Notes under the pieces: model-generated | What the model was told of the DNA's origin: nothing | What the model saw: only the letters and a program-made list of their open reading frames with translations | The model's database searches: none | Program-made: the position numbers and the translations under genes | Shown: one piece after another, positions 17,379 through 26,409 of the stretch | Layout of the letters: every line of letters begins with the position of its first letter | Position numbering within the stretch: position 1 is the stretch's first letter | Source of the DNA: Anaerolineaceae bacterium | GTDB taxonomy: Bacteria; Chloroflexota; Anaerolineae; Aggregatilineales; Phototrophicaceae | DNA length: 64,000 bases | Reading direction: 5' to 3' | NCBI GenBank assembly: GCA_002702065.1 | Contig: NZXX01000002.1 | Location: 62,001 to 126,000 of the forward strand

Positions 17379-18635
17379 ATGTCCGAATTTCGATTTGGCT
17401 ATATCCCATACCCGCTCTGGCGCCGCCGCTGGCCCATACCCGGCCTGCAACCGCTGGTGCGACAAGCCTGCCGCCTGTTTTACCCGGTCCGCGCCGATAC
17501 CAATCCCCCGGCCACGCCCCGGCAGATGGCTCGCTATCTGGCTCGCTGGCACCTGCTGGTTGAGATGGACGAACGCGAGGCCCGGCGCTGCCTGATGGAA
17601 AACCCCGCCGCCGTTGAACTGAGCCGTGCGGACCGCGAACCGGCTGCTGCACCGCCGGGGCCTGTGCGATTGCCCGCGCAGTGGGAACCGGTAGAAACGG
17701 TGCTGCTCAGCTGGCCGGTGCTGTACCCGCCGCTGTGGGCGCTGCATGCGCAGTTGACGGAGGCCATCACGCCGGTGGCGACAGTCACCATCTGTGTCCC
17801 GCGTCCAACATGGGCCAGCGGTATCCGGCTGTATCTGGCGCAGCGCGGTCTGGCGGACCTGAACCGCGTCCGTTTTGTTTATCTGCCGACCAACGATATC
17901 TGGATACGCGATTATGGGCCGATGACGGGCCTGAACGATGCCGGCAAGCCGGTTGTGGTTCATGCCCCTTACGATGCGCTGCCTGCTTACCCGCAGTCAC
18001 TCGACGACGCCATGCCGGTACGCTGGGCGGCTCACCAGCAGATTCCGGCGCGGGCGCTGTCTTTGCACATTGAAGGTGGCAATCTGTGGTCGGACGGCGC
18101 TGGTACGCTCATCATGAGCAGTGCCTTCCAGCGGCATGATCGCAGTCTGACCGTCGACGCCGTGACGGAGCAACTGCGCGCGATGTTCAAGTTTGAAAAG
18201 CTAATTGTGACGCCGCATCTGGACGAAGAAGAAACCGGCCATGTTGATCTGCTCGTCAAGCTGGCGGACGCGCAAACCGTCCTGGTGACAGCGCCGGGTG
18301 AATCGATCAACGCCGGGAATCTGGCACGGGCAGCGGACGTGTTCCGTACCGAAACGAATGCCCAGGGGCAGCCTTACCGCGTGCTCGAACTGCCCACCTT
18401 GCCGCCGTACTATAACTGGGGTGTGTATCCTGTCTGGCGCAGTTATGCCAATGCACTCACCGTCAACCGGCGGGTGCTGGTGCCGGTCTATGGGCACCGG
18501 ATGGATGATGAGGCGCTGGCAATTTATGGGGCCGTATTGCCAGATCATGACCTAATTCCCATTGATTGTGGGGTCGTGATTAATGGGGGCGGGGCGGTTC
18601 ACTGCCTGACCAGAGAGATTCCCGCATGTTCCTGA
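17379..18635 (+). CDS. agmatine deiminase / peptidyl-arginine deiminase family protein with N-terminal extension
   Basis: The product is 418 residues. From about residue 95 it follows the porphyromonas-type PAD/agmatine deiminase fold: PAQWEPVETVLLSWP, HIEGGNLWSDG, EEETGHVDLLVKL with the catalytic His, and NGGGAVHCLTREIP with the nucleophilic Cys. The enzyme would hydrolyse a guanidino group to a ureido group, for example agmatine to N-carbamoylputrescine. The first ~90 residues are Arg/Pro-rich, not part of the family, and unassigned. That makes the protein 50-70 residues longer than usual AguA. It begins 13 bases after the membrane protein gene. Confidence 0.85.
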   Translation: MSEFRFGYIPYPLWRRRWPIPGLQPLVRQACRLFYPVRADTNPPATPRQMARYLARWHLLVEMDEREARRCLMENPAAVELSRADREPAAAPPGPVRLPAQWEPVETVLLSWPVLYPPLWALHAQLTEAITPVATVTICVPRPTWASGIRLYLAQRGLADLNRVRFVYLPTNDIWIRDYGPMTGLNDAGKPVVVHAPYDALPAYPQSLDDAMPVRWAAHQQIPARALSLHIEGGNLWSDGAGTLIMSSAFQRHDRSLTVDAVTEQLRAMFKFEKLIVTPHLDEEETGHVDLLVKLADAQTVLVTAPGESINAGNLARAADVFRTETNAQGQPYRVLELPTLPPYYNWGVYPVWRSYANALTVNRRVLVPVYGHRMDDEALAIYGAVLPDHDLIPIDCGVVINGGGAVHCLTREIPACS

Positions 18636-18722
18636 AAAATATCCCAAAATATGCTCGGAATTTGCAAATCGCTGCTACAGTAAATGAAGTGTGTATTGGC
18701 TATGTTGCGGCAGGAATATTCA

Positions 18723-19121
18723 ATGCCTATCAATGTCTCCTGGCAAGACGAAGCGCAGGCCATCGTGTGTACCCGCTTTGTGGGGCACTGGACGATGAAG
18801 CAGTTTCATGAGGCCTGGCTGCAGGGTCATGATCTGGTACTCGAAAAATCGGGCCAGCAGGTCGACTTCGTCTTTGATTTGGAACGCAGTATCTTGATCC
18901 CCCCGAACTTTGTCCGGCAGTTCCGCGAACTACCGTTTGATGCGACCCAGCGTCTGGGGCTGACCGTTTTTATCGGCACGGATGAACATCTGGTTTTGTT
19001 GATCGACCATATCGTCCGGTCGCTGTCGTACAATCTGCGCGTGGCGTTTGCCGAAGATATGACCCAGGCGCTGGAACTGATTGCGCGCGATCGTGAGGGG
19101 AGTATCGCCCTATCGGCCTGA
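18723..19121 (+). CDS. small protein, possibly STAS/SpoIIAA-like
   Basis: The product is 132 residues, soluble, with an alternating strand/helix pattern: an early strand INVSWQDEAQAIVCTRF, then helix, then VDFVFDL and GLTVFIG strands. This is compatible with a STAS/SpoIIAA-like fold, but no family signature is decisive. An upstream in-frame ATG at 18684 is less likely; AGGA lies about 9 bases before 18723. No neighbour explains its role. Confidence 0.55.
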   Translation: MPINVSWQDEAQAIVCTRFVGHWTMKQFHEAWLQGHDLVLEKSGQQVDFVFDLERSILIPPNFVRQFRELPFDATQRLGLTVFIGTDEHLVLLIDHIVRSLSYNLRVAFAEDMTQALELIARDREGSIALSA

Positions 19122-19333
19122 AGAGACCGGCAGTCGACAGAGGAACATTCTCAGGAAGATACCGACTCGACAGACACAGGTTCTGTTGATCACCCTTCAT
19201 AGCCGGGCCACGGTTGGCTAACCAGGGCGCGGCTATATTTTTTGTCTTGTCCCCAAAACAATTTGTCCCTGTTGCAGCCCCGATAACCACCGTAAAATGC
19301 CCTTGCTTGTCCACATGACAGAAAGGTTCGGCC

Positions 19334-20125
19334 ATGCAATTCGCGCTGAATTACTCGCCCCCGGCGGCTGCGCTGCTGGCTGATGGCAAGATCGAGATCG
19401 ACCTGTTCAAATGCCCGGACTGGCCGGATATGATCGAACAGGCTGGGAAGCAGCGGCCTGTGTACGTCCATTTTCCGCTGGTGGCCGGGCAGCAGAATGT
19501 GGGCGAGGTTGGTCTGGAACAGGTCGCCCGGCTGCGGGCCAGCACCTGTACCCCTTTCGTCAATACCCATATCGGCGCACGCTATCAGGACCTGGCGGAC
19601 CCCGAAGACGCGGATGCGGCAGTCGAACACATGCTGCGCGACGTGCGCCCGCTGGTCGACCACTTCGGCGCGGACAGTGTCATGGCGGAGAATATCCCCT
19701 ATCCTGATATTTTTCAGGACAAACCCGCGATTGATGTGCTGCCCAATGTGATTTGCCGGGTCATTCAGGAAAGTGGCTGTGGTTTGCTGCTGGATACGGC
19801 TCATGCCCGGCTGGCAGCCGACAGCCTGGAAATGGATGTCTACGCGTATATCGAGCGCCTGCCGGTGGACCGCCTGCGCGAGGTGCATGTAACCGGTGTC
19901 GGGCTTAACCGTGAGGGCATCCCCGAAGATCATCTGCCGATGACGGATGACGACTGGGAATTGTTCGGCTGGGTGCTGGACAATATTCATCGTGGCCGCT
20001 GGCCTGCACCCCGCATCGTCGCCTGTGAATATGGCGGCATCGGGCCGATGTTCGACTGGCGCACCGAACCCGACGTGATCGCGCAGGACATCCCGCGCAT
20101 GTATGCGATGGTGCATCAGCGTTAG
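19334..20125 (+). CDS. TIM-barrel protein, probably DUF692/MNIO family
   Basis: The product is 263 residues. Possible metal ligands lie at strand ends of a TIM barrel: PVYVHF, VNTHIGAR, VMAENIPYP, LLLDTAHAR, REVHVTG, EDHLPM and VACEYGG. The pattern fits the DUF692 family, whose studied members (MbnB, TglH) are multinuclear non-heme iron oxidases that modify Cys or Asp in RiPP precursors. No precursor peptide or partner protein gene is visible within 1 kb on either side. An AP-endonuclease/xylose-isomerase-like barrel is the alternative. Confidence 0.6.
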   Translation: MQFALNYSPPAAALLADGKIEIDLFKCPDWPDMIEQAGKQRPVYVHFPLVAGQQNVGEVGLEQVARLRASTCTPFVNTHIGARYQDLADPEDADAAVEHMLRDVRPLVDHFGADSVMAENIPYPDIFQDKPAIDVLPNVICRVIQESGCGLLLDTAHARLAADSLEMDVYAYIERLPVDRLREVHVTGVGLNREGIPEDHLPMTDDDWELFGWVLDNIHRGRWPAPRIVACEYGGIGPMFDWRTEPDVIAQDIPRMYAMVHQR

Positions 20126-20219
20126 GGACCGCCGCCCGCCGCCCGGCTGTTTCAATCCACTGTTTCTACCGGACAACAAAATACGACACACCCATCACCA
20201 TTGGTCTGCAATGGGGTAA

Positions 20220-20248
20220 TTGCTTTTCCGCTGCGGGCTGGATAATAT
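20220..20248 (+). promoter_or_regulatory. promoter of the GntR regulator
   Basis: TTGCTT (20220-20225), a 17-base spacer and TAATAT (20243-20248) lie 34 bases before the ATG at 20282. The ATATAGGATATAC stretch at the -10 could be part of an operator. Confidence 0.55.
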
Positions 20249-20281
20249 AGGATATACAATTCCCAGGGGTGGGGACACGTT

Positions 20282-20965
20282 ATGCGGCAGATACAACCTA
20301 TTCGCAGCAAGAATGAACTGGTGTATGCATCGCTGCGCGCGGCCATTATTCACGGTGAATTGGCGCCCGGTGCCCGCTTGGTTATCGACGAACTGGCTCA
20401 TGAGCTGGGTGTCAGCCAGATTCCGGTGCGCGAGGCACTGCGCCAGCTCGAAGCAGATGGTTTCATCACCAGCAAACCCCATGTCGGCGCGACTGTCACC
20501 GAGGTGCAGGCCAGCCTGATTACCGAGATTTTCGGCTTGCTGGAGGCGATGGAGGCGATCAGCGGGCGGGCAGCCTGCCTGCGCATGAATGCCGAGGACT
20601 GGCATGACCTGAACCGGTTGCTGGCACACATGGATGATCTGGTGGATGATCCTGATAGCTGGTCGGCAGCCAACGTGCGCTTTCATCAGATGATCTGCGA
20701 GCGGGCCGATACGCCGCTGGTGCAGAAGATGATGGACAAGGCGCTGGCACACTGGGACCGCTTGCGCAGCCACTATCACCTGAAGGATGTGTTCGCCCAG
20801 CGCGTCGCCGAGGCGCAGGAACAACACTGGGAAATGTACCACGCGATCTGTGACCGGGATGTGAATGGGCTGGAACGGGCGGTTCGCCGCCACAATCAGG
20901 CCGCGCTTTCTGCCTACACGCGTTTGCTCGAAATGGAAATTGGCATACAGGGTAAATCCGACTGA
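20282..20965 (+). CDS. GntR-family regulator with FCD domain
   Basis: The product is 227 residues. It has an N-terminal winged helix (LVYASLRAAIIHGELAPG, then SQIPVREALRQLEADGF) and a C-terminal all-helical FCD ligand domain with His residues that normally bind a metal plus an organic acid (FHQMICE, HYHLKDV, HWEMYHA). FCD regulators often respond to sugar acids. It precedes a GH88 hydrolase and other uronide genes on the same strand, so local control of that cluster is inferred. Confidence 0.9.
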   Translation: MRQIQPIRSKNELVYASLRAAIIHGELAPGARLVIDELAHELGVSQIPVREALRQLEADGFITSKPHVGATVTEVQASLITEIFGLLEAMEAISGRAACLRMNAEDWHDLNRLLAHMDDLVDDPDSWSAANVRFHQMICERADTPLVQKMMDKALAHWDRLRSHYHLKDVFAQRVAEAQEQHWEMYHAICDRDVNGLERAVRRHNQAALSAYTRLLEMEIGIQGKSD

Positions 20966-21015
20966 GCTGTTTTATCCTGCCAGATACAAACTCATGAAAG
21001 AATAAGGGGGCCACA

Positions 21016-22128
21016 TTGACCGACAAAAAAAGACTTCTTGAAAAAAGCCGTGCGACTTTCAAACTTGCCGAAAAACAATTAAAGCACCTGATCGAAACCC
21101 ACCCCGATTATTTCCCGCTTTACACCGAAAACGGCAAATGGAAGCATGGCGGCGAGGCCTGGACCAACTGGTGCGAGGGCTTCCTCAGCGGGCAGTTGTG
21201 GCTGATCTACGAACAGAATGGTGACCCGTACTTCCGCGAAAAAGCCGAGCACTATTCCCGCCTGATCGAACACCGCAAAACCGATACCAATGTACATGAC
21301 CTCGGCTTTCTTTTCTGGTCAACCTGGAAGCGCTGGTACGACCTGACCGGTGATGAAGCCATCAACAAGGTTATCATCCAGGCCGGGCAGACCGCCGGGT
21401 CGCGCTTTCGCGAAAAGGGCCAGTATCTACCGTCGTTTGTGGCCCCGGAAAGCTGCTTCATTGATATCATGATGAATATTGGCATCATCTTCTATGCCGC
21501 CCAGGAAACCGGCGACGAGGACCTGCTGCGCCGGGTGACACAGCACTGCCTGACCACGCGGCGCTATCTGGTGCGCGGTGATGGCAGCACGTCCCATGAA
21601 GGCCTTTTCAACACCGAAACAGGCGAGTTCATCCGCCAATCCACACATCAGGGCTGGCGTGATGATTCGTCGTGGGCGCGCGGCCTGACGTGGGCGCTGT
21701 ACGGCTTTGGTACGGCCTACAAGTTCAGCGGAGATGCGCGTTTTCTGCAAACAGCGGAACTGTGCGCGCAGTATTATATCGAGCACACGCCCGATCATGG
21801 CGTGCCGCCCAACGACTGGTCCGAAACAAACCCCGAAGACCCCTACGAAAGCTCTGCGGCGGCGATTGCGGCCACGGCGCTGCTGCAACTGGCCGAACTG
21901 ACCGGCGACCCGGTGCGGGCGAAGTTCTATCACAATTACGCGCTGAACATCCTCGATACCCTGACTGAGCCGGAATTTGTGGCTTTCAACGACGAAGGTT
22001 ACGAAGGCATCCTCAAACATGGGATGTATCACCAGCGTAAGGGGCTGGGCGTCAACGAAAGCGTCATGTGGGGTGAATTTTTCTTTCTGGAAGCCTTGAG
22101 TAAGGTGATTGCCCATGTCAGCGAATAA
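21016..22128 (+). CDS. glycoside hydrolase family 88 (unsaturated glucuronyl hydrolase-like)
   Basis: The product is 370 residues forming an (alpha/alpha)6 barrel of GH88/GH105 type. The two key Asp appear in NVHDLGFLF and CFIDIMMNIG, and the substrate region includes DDSSWARGLTWALYGF. The enzyme hydrates 4,5-unsaturated uronate ends left by polysaccharide lyases and releases 4-deoxy-5-keto uronate. No signal peptide is seen, so it acts in the cytosol on imported oligomers. The start is TTG 21016 with AAGGGGG 5 bases upstream. Its end overlaps the SDR gene by 14 bases. Confidence 0.88.
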   Translation: MTDKKRLLEKSRATFKLAEKQLKHLIETHPDYFPLYTENGKWKHGGEAWTNWCEGFLSGQLWLIYEQNGDPYFREKAEHYSRLIEHRKTDTNVHDLGFLFWSTWKRWYDLTGDEAINKVIIQAGQTAGSRFREKGQYLPSFVAPESCFIDIMMNIGIIFYAAQETGDEDLLRRVTQHCLTTRRYLVRGDGSTSHEGLFNTETGEFIRQSTHQGWRDDSSWARGLTWALYGFGTAYKFSGDARFLQTAELCAQYYIEHTPDHGVPPNDWSETNPEDPYESSAAAIAATALLQLAELTGDPVRAKFYHNYALNILDTLTEPEFVAFNDEGYEGILKHGMYHQRKGLGVNESVMWGEFFFLEALSKVIAHVSE

Positions 22129-22891
22129 AGTCGCCCTCATAACCGGGGCCAGCCGGGGAATCGGACGCGGGATCGCGGTTGCCCTGGGCCAACAGGGCTG
22201 GACCGTGGTCGTCAATTATCGCGGTAACGCCGAAGCCGCCGCCGAATGTGTCTCGCTGGTGGAAAGCGCCGGGGGCAAAGCACACGCCGTTCAGGGTGAT
22301 GTGAGCGTGCGCGAAGATCGCAGCGCCCTGCTGGAACAGGTGCTGACGACTTTCGGGCGCATCGACCTGCTGGTCAACAACGCCGGGATGGCCCCGCGCC
22401 AGCGCGTTGATATTCTGGAGATGACCGAGGAGAGCTTTGACGAGGTGATGAATGTCAACCTCAAAGGCCCTTACCTGCTGACCCAGATGGCGGCCAAAAA
22501 TATGATCGAACTCATCAAGGATGGCGTGATGTCTGGCGGTCAGATCATCAACATCGGCTCGATGAGCGCCTACGTCAGCAGCACCAGCCGCAGCGAATAC
22601 TGCGTGTCGAAGGCGGGCATGGCGATGATGACCAAGCTGTATGCCGACCGGTTGGCGAATGAAGGTATCACGGTCTACGAAATTCGCCCCGGCATTATCG
22701 CGACGGATATGACCAGCGTCGTCACGGCCAAGTATGACAAGCTCATTGACGAAGGCCTCACGCCGATTCGCCGCTGGGGTCTGCCGGAGGACGTGGGCAA
22801 GATCTGTGTCGCCATCGCCGAGGGCTACCTGCCATACTCCACCGGCGAGGTCATCAACGTCGACGGGGGCATCCATCTGCAAAGGCTGTAA
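22115..22891 (+). CDS. SDR oxidoreductase, KduD-like by context
   Basis: The product is 258 residues, a classical SDR with TGASRGIGRG, NNAG, the Ser in IGSMSA, the Tyr/Lys in YCVSK and a final VINVDGG. The sequence resembles 3-oxoacyl reductases and sugar dehydrogenases. The position directly behind GH88, with overlapping ends, suggests reduction of the 5-keto-4-deoxyuronate product (as KduD does). ATG 22115 is preferred over TTG 22109 because the AAGG at 22102-22105 is better spaced. Confidence 0.88.
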   Translation: MSANKVALITGASRGIGRGIAVALGQQGWTVVVNYRGNAEAAAECVSLVESAGGKAHAVQGDVSVREDRSALLEQVLTTFGRIDLLVNNAGMAPRQRVDILEMTEESFDEVMNVNLKGPYLLTQMAAKNMIELIKDGVMSGGQIINIGSMSAYVSSTSRSEYCVSKAGMAMMTKLYADRLANEGITVYEIRPGIIATDMTSVVTAKYDKLIDEGLTPIRRWGLPEDVGKICVAIAEGYLPYSTGEVINVDGGIHLQRL

Positions 22892-22896
22892 TTTTC

Positions 22897-23063
22897 AACG
22901 CAAAGGCGCAAAGACGCGAAGAAAAAACGCTTCAACGCTGCCCTGCCAAAATGTCATTGAACATGGGTTGATATTGTATGCGATCGCGGCAAGTGGGATT
23001 ACCCTACCTAAGATGATAATAATGCGAATGAATAATCCTTTGTGCCTTCGCGTCTTTGCGTTA
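22897..23063. repeat. inverted-repeat element with CGCAAAGACGCGAAG arms
   Basis: Two perfect 15-base arms, CGCAAAGACGCGAAG (22907-22921) and its reverse complement (23046-23060), flank 124 bases. Each is followed outward by a further AACGCAAAG-type copy. A degenerate relative lies at about 37720-37752. It looks like a MITE-like or transcript-hairpin repeat between the SDR and oxidoreductase genes. No gene lies inside. Confidence 0.7.
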
Positions 23064-23087
23064 AATCATTAAAAAGAGGATTTTGAT

Positions 23088-24530
23088 ATGCCGGATTATA
23101 AAAAAGTGGCACAGTTGCGCACCGCGCAGCAGTTTCGCGATCATCTGAATGAAATTGGGGCAGATTTGCCCTTTGATGAAGACGTCCTGACCGCGCCGGA
23201 ATCACCGCTGGCGCAGCCGGTCCAGGTCGGGGACGCGACCATCGGCAACCGCTGGTGTATCCTGCCGATGGAAGGCTGGGACGGCACCGCCGATGGCAAG
23301 CCGACCAAAAACACCGTTCGCCGCTGGCAGCGCTTCGGCCTTAGTGGGGCCAAGCTCATCTGGGGCGGCGAGGCGGTCGCGGTGCGGCATGATGGCCGGG
23401 CCAACCCCAATCAGCTAACCATGACGCCGGAGAATGTAGGGCCGATTGCGGAGCTGCGGCAGGCGCTGGTGGATGCGCATGAAGAACGCTTCGGCAGCGG
23501 CAGCAGCGACGACCTGTACATCGGCCTGCAACTGACACATTCCGGGCGCTTTTGCCGCCCCAACGATAAAAAACGGCTGGAACCGCGTACCGCTTACCGG
23601 CATCCGGTGCTGGATGGTAAGTTCGGCATCACCGACGACTCCACGCTGCTGAGCGATGACGATATCGACAACCTGATCGAGTATTACATTCAGGCGGCCA
23701 AACTGGCGCAGCAGGCCGGGTTTTCGTGGGTTGACCTGAAGCACTGTCACGGTTACCTGGGGCATGAATTCCTGAGCGCGATCGAGCGTCCGGGGCGTTA
23801 TGGCGGCAGCTTCGAGAACCGCACGCGTTTTCTGCGCAACATTGTCGAAGGCGTCCGCGCCGAAGTACCGGGGCTGGGGCTGGGTGTGCGTGTCAGCGCG
23901 TGGGACTGGATTGCATTCCGGCCCGGTGTGGACAATATCGGTGAACCAGAACCCTACCCGAATGGCTATCCTTACGCGTTTGGCGGCGATGGCACCGGCA
24001 CCGGCATCGACCTGGCAGAGCCGTTCAAGTTCCTTGATCTGCTGGCCGAACTTAATATTCCGCTGGTGTGCATCACGGTGGGCAGCCCATACTACAACCC
24101 GCACATCATGCGCCCGGCCATGTTTCCGCCGTCGGATGGCTACCTACCGCCAGAGGACCCGCTGGTGGGTGTGGCCCGGCAGATCAAGAACGCGGCCCTG
24201 CTCAAACAGCACCGGCCCGAACTGCTGTATGCCGGGACCGGTTACTCCTATTTGCAGGAATGGCTGCCGAATGTGGCGCAGCATGTGGTGCGCGAGGGGA
24301 TGATCGACTTTGTCGGGCTGGGGCGCATGGTGCTGTCGTACCCGGACCTGCCCGCCGATGTGCTGGAAGGCAACAAGATGCAGCGCAAGCAGTTCTGTCG
24401 TACCTTCAGCGACTGCACGACCGGTCCGCGTAATGGGCTGGTATCCGGCTGCTACCCGCTGGATGAGTTCTACAAGGAAAGCGAAGAAGCCGCGATTCTG
24501 GCCGAGATCAAAAAGCAGGTCGCGCTGTAG
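23088..24530 (+). CDS. NADH:flavin oxidoreductase / old yellow enzyme family
   Basis: The product is 480 residues. It has an FMN-binding TIM barrel of the old-yellow-enzyme type, with [23 protein letters not shown] and [13 protein letters not shown] in the expected order, and [14 protein letters not shown] near the end of the barrel. The C-terminal region has FCRTFSDC ... SGC, a changed version of the four-Cys cluster of 2,4-dienoyl-CoA-reductase-like members; only three Cys remain. It probably reduces an activated C=C or a related group in uronide metabolism. AAAAAGAGGA lies before the ATG. Confidence 0.85.
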   Translation: MPDYKKVAQLRTAQQFRDHLNEIGADLPFDEDVLTAPESPLAQPVQVGDATIGNRWCILPMEGWDGTADGKPTKNTVRRWQRFGLSGAKLIWGGEAVAVRHDGRANPNQLTMTPENVGPIAELRQALVDAHEERFGSGSSDDLYIGLQLTHSGRFCRPNDKKRLEPRTAYRHPVLDGKFGITDDSTLLSDDDIDNLIEYYIQAAKLAQQAGFSWVDLKHCHGYLGHEFLSAIERPGRYGGSFENRTRFLRNIVEGVRAEVPGLGLGVRVSAWDWIAFRPGVDNIGEPEPYPNGYPYAFGGDGTGTGIDLAEPFKFLDLLAELNIPLVCITVGSPYYNPHIMRPAMFPPSDGYLPPEDPLVGVARQIKNAALLKQHRPELLYAGTGYSYLQEWLPNVAQHVVREGMIDFVGLGRMVLSYPDLPADVLEGNKMQRKQFCRTFSDCTTGPRNGLVSGCYPLDEFYKESEEAAILAEIKKQVAL

Positions 24531-24620
24531 CGGCGGCTCAAATGGCGAACCAGCAGGCGATTCCCAATCCTTTTGGCGCGGCGGTGCTGCTAGCCTTCGA
24601 GATTGCGTCATAATCATTTT

Positions 24621-24646
24621 GCGCAGGCAGCTGTCTGCGCTTTTTT
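24621..24646 (+). terminator. rho-independent terminator after the old-yellow-enzyme gene
   Basis: GCGCAG ... CTGCGC forms a long stem (24621-24640, nearly a full palindrome) followed by six T. It ends the plus-strand run from the GntR gene, and the aldo/keto reductase starts 29 bases later. Confidence 0.85.
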
Positions 24647-24675
24647 ATATCTAAGCGTATTTATGGGAGACGAAG

Positions 24676-25605
24676 ATGATTTTCAAAGACTTTGGCAAGC
24701 TGGGCTGGCCCGTTTCTGCTGTAAGCCTGGGCACGTGGAATATCGGCAACCAGTGGGGCGACATTGACGACGCGACAGCATGGGCGACGGTGCGGTCCGC
24801 TTATGACAATGGCGTCAACTTGTTCGATACGGCGGAATCCTACGGCATCCCCAACGGCCTGTCGGAGCAGCGGCTGGGCGTGGCGCTGGCAGGCATCCGG
24901 CACAATGTCTACATCGTTAGCAAGATCGGCAACTGGGGCAAGCGCACCGGTGATGGTGTGCCCAAGAACTCCGTCGATATGTTCCGCTTGTGCGGGCATG
25001 GCATCGTTGGGCGGCTGCGGACCGACTATATCGACGTGGTGCTGTGTCATGAAGGCAACCTTGAAGACCCGACGATGTATCTGGAAGGGTTTGAGGCGCT
25101 GAAGGATGAAGGGTATATCCGCGCCTATGGCATTTCGACCAACAGCCTCGACGTGCTGAAAAACTTCAACGTGAATGGCACATGCAGCGTCGTGCAGGTC
25201 GATTATTCCCTGCTCAACCGCGCGCCGGAAGCCGAGTTTTTGCCATACTGCCAGCAGAACGGCATCGCCGTGATGGTGCGCGGGCCACTGGCGATGGGGC
25301 TGCTATCGGGCCGGTACAGCAAGGATACCAAATTCGAGGACACGGTGCGCACCCGCTGGCATCAGAGCGACGAACAACAGGCCGCTTTCGAAGCCAAAGT
25401 CGACAAGGTGGAAAAACTCAAGGGCGTGGTCGAACCGGGTGAAGCGATGGTGACGGCGGCGCTGCGCTTTGCCGCCTCACATCCGGCAGTCTCGACAGTC
25501 ATCCCCGGTGCGAAATCGGCCCAGCAGGCCGCGACCAACGCCCAGGCGGGTGATCGACTGCTGGACGAATCCGAACTGGCGGCATTGACCAACGCGGTCG
25601 GCTAA
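24676..25605 (+). CDS. aldo/keto reductase
   Basis: The product is 309 residues. The catalytic tetrad is visible as Asp in NLFDTAESYG, Tyr in the same segment, Lys in IVSKIGN and His in VVLCHEGN. The C-terminal NADP(H)-binding part shows VIPGAKSAQQAATNAQA. It reduces aldehydes or ketones of sugars or similar substrates in the cytosol. The surrounding uronide genes suggest a sugar-acid substrate, but the sequence does not fix it. Confidence 0.9.
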   Translation: MIFKDFGKLGWPVSAVSLGTWNIGNQWGDIDDATAWATVRSAYDNGVNLFDTAESYGIPNGLSEQRLGVALAGIRHNVYIVSKIGNWGKRTGDGVPKNSVDMFRLCGHGIVGRLRTDYIDVVLCHEGNLEDPTMYLEGFEALKDEGYIRAYGISTNSLDVLKNFNVNGTCSVVQVDYSLLNRAPEAEFLPYCQQNGIAVMVRGPLAMGLLSGRYSKDTKFEDTVRTRWHQSDEQQAAFEAKVDKVEKLKGVVEPGEAMVTAALRFAASHPAVSTVIPGAKSAQQAATNAQAGDRLLDESELAALTNAVG

Positions 25606-25839
25606 AGTGACGAATCTATTGTCAACCTTGCAGGGCGTAGCATACCCTAAAGGGTATAAATGCTGGTAACTACGCAGGATAACGTGGTAGCAAGTACCTC
25701 ACCCCTAAATCCCCTTTCCATCAATGGCGAGGGGACTTACACAACCATTGAGGGCTCCCTTGCACCCCCACTCTGTTGCGGAGAGGGGGCGGGGGGTGAG
25801 ATGTCTTTAAAAAATGCTCTCCACGCTATTCTGTAGCCG
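25606..25839. repeat. intergenic region with CCTCACCCC-type palindromic repeat
   Basis: No gene is supported here. From 25697 to 25800 the sequence opens with CCTCACCCCTAAATCCCC and ends in GGGGGGTGAG. It encloses a CCCCCACTCT / GAGAGGGGG hairpin. This is the same class as the elements at 12212 and 61466. Confidence 0.6.
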
Positions 25840-26352
25840 TTACCATTCGCCAGCGTAGTAGGTGCTGTATGGCTCGCTCTGGCGCACAATCCATTCGCGA
25901 TGGAGTTCCGCCAACTGGCGCAGGTGCAGCACATCGTGTGCGACCCACGAGGCGAACATCGTGCCAGCACTCATCGTCGCGCCCCAGGGGGCGGTTTCGC
26001 TGCGTTCCCAGTCGATGTCGGTGAGTGATTGCAGCCAGTCCATGGACTGCTGGCGCTCATCGAGGAAGTTTTGCAGCGATTCGTGCAGGTCACGTTCATT
26101 GTAGCGGCGCTCCGTCACCCATTCCTGGGGACGGTTGGCGGGCCAGGGTTCACCGGGTTTGTGGAGGATGTAATCGAGGCGTGTGCGGAAATCGTGACGT
26201 TCCTCGTCATACAGATGATTGACCACTTCCAGCACCGACCATGTCTCGGCATCCGGCTTCCAGCGGGCCTGTTCATCACCGACGCCATCGACCATCGCCT
26301 GAATGCGCCGGGCGTTATGCTGCATTTCCGTAGTCAGTTGTTCAAGATTCAT
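25840..26352 (-). CDS. DinB/DUF664-like four-helix-bundle protein
   Basis: The product is 170 residues. The DinB-fold helices carry the metal-binding His in VVNHLYDEE and HDVLHLRQLAEL. This superfamily includes thiol transferases and damage-inducible proteins of unknown substrate. The ATG at 26352 has AGGAGG 6 bases upstream; the longer in-frame TTG start would contain that ribosome site. It is divergent from the propeller lyase gene at 26410, with 57 bases between them. Confidence 0.85.
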   Translation of the reverse strand: MNLEQLTTEMQHNARRIQAMVDGVGDEQARWKPDAETWSVLEVVNHLYDEERHDFRTRLDYILHKPGEPWPANRPQEWVTERRYNERDLHESLQNFLDERQQSMDWLQSLTDIDWERSETAPWGATMSAGTMFASWVAHDVLHLRQLAELHREWIVRQSEPYSTYYAGEW

Positions 26353-26409
26353 CAACACCCTCCTCAACAGAACGAATGATCGACTTAATTATACTGAAAG
26401 CGTCATTTT

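Noticed and set aside
22734..23072. 112-codon plus-strand ORF running through the inverted repeat
   Set aside because: It starts inside the SDR gene out of frame and its chain is Arg/Ser-rich noise.
24543..24614. 23-codon ORF after the old-yellow-enzyme gene
   Set aside because: No ribosome site, no family resemblance, and it runs up to the terminator.
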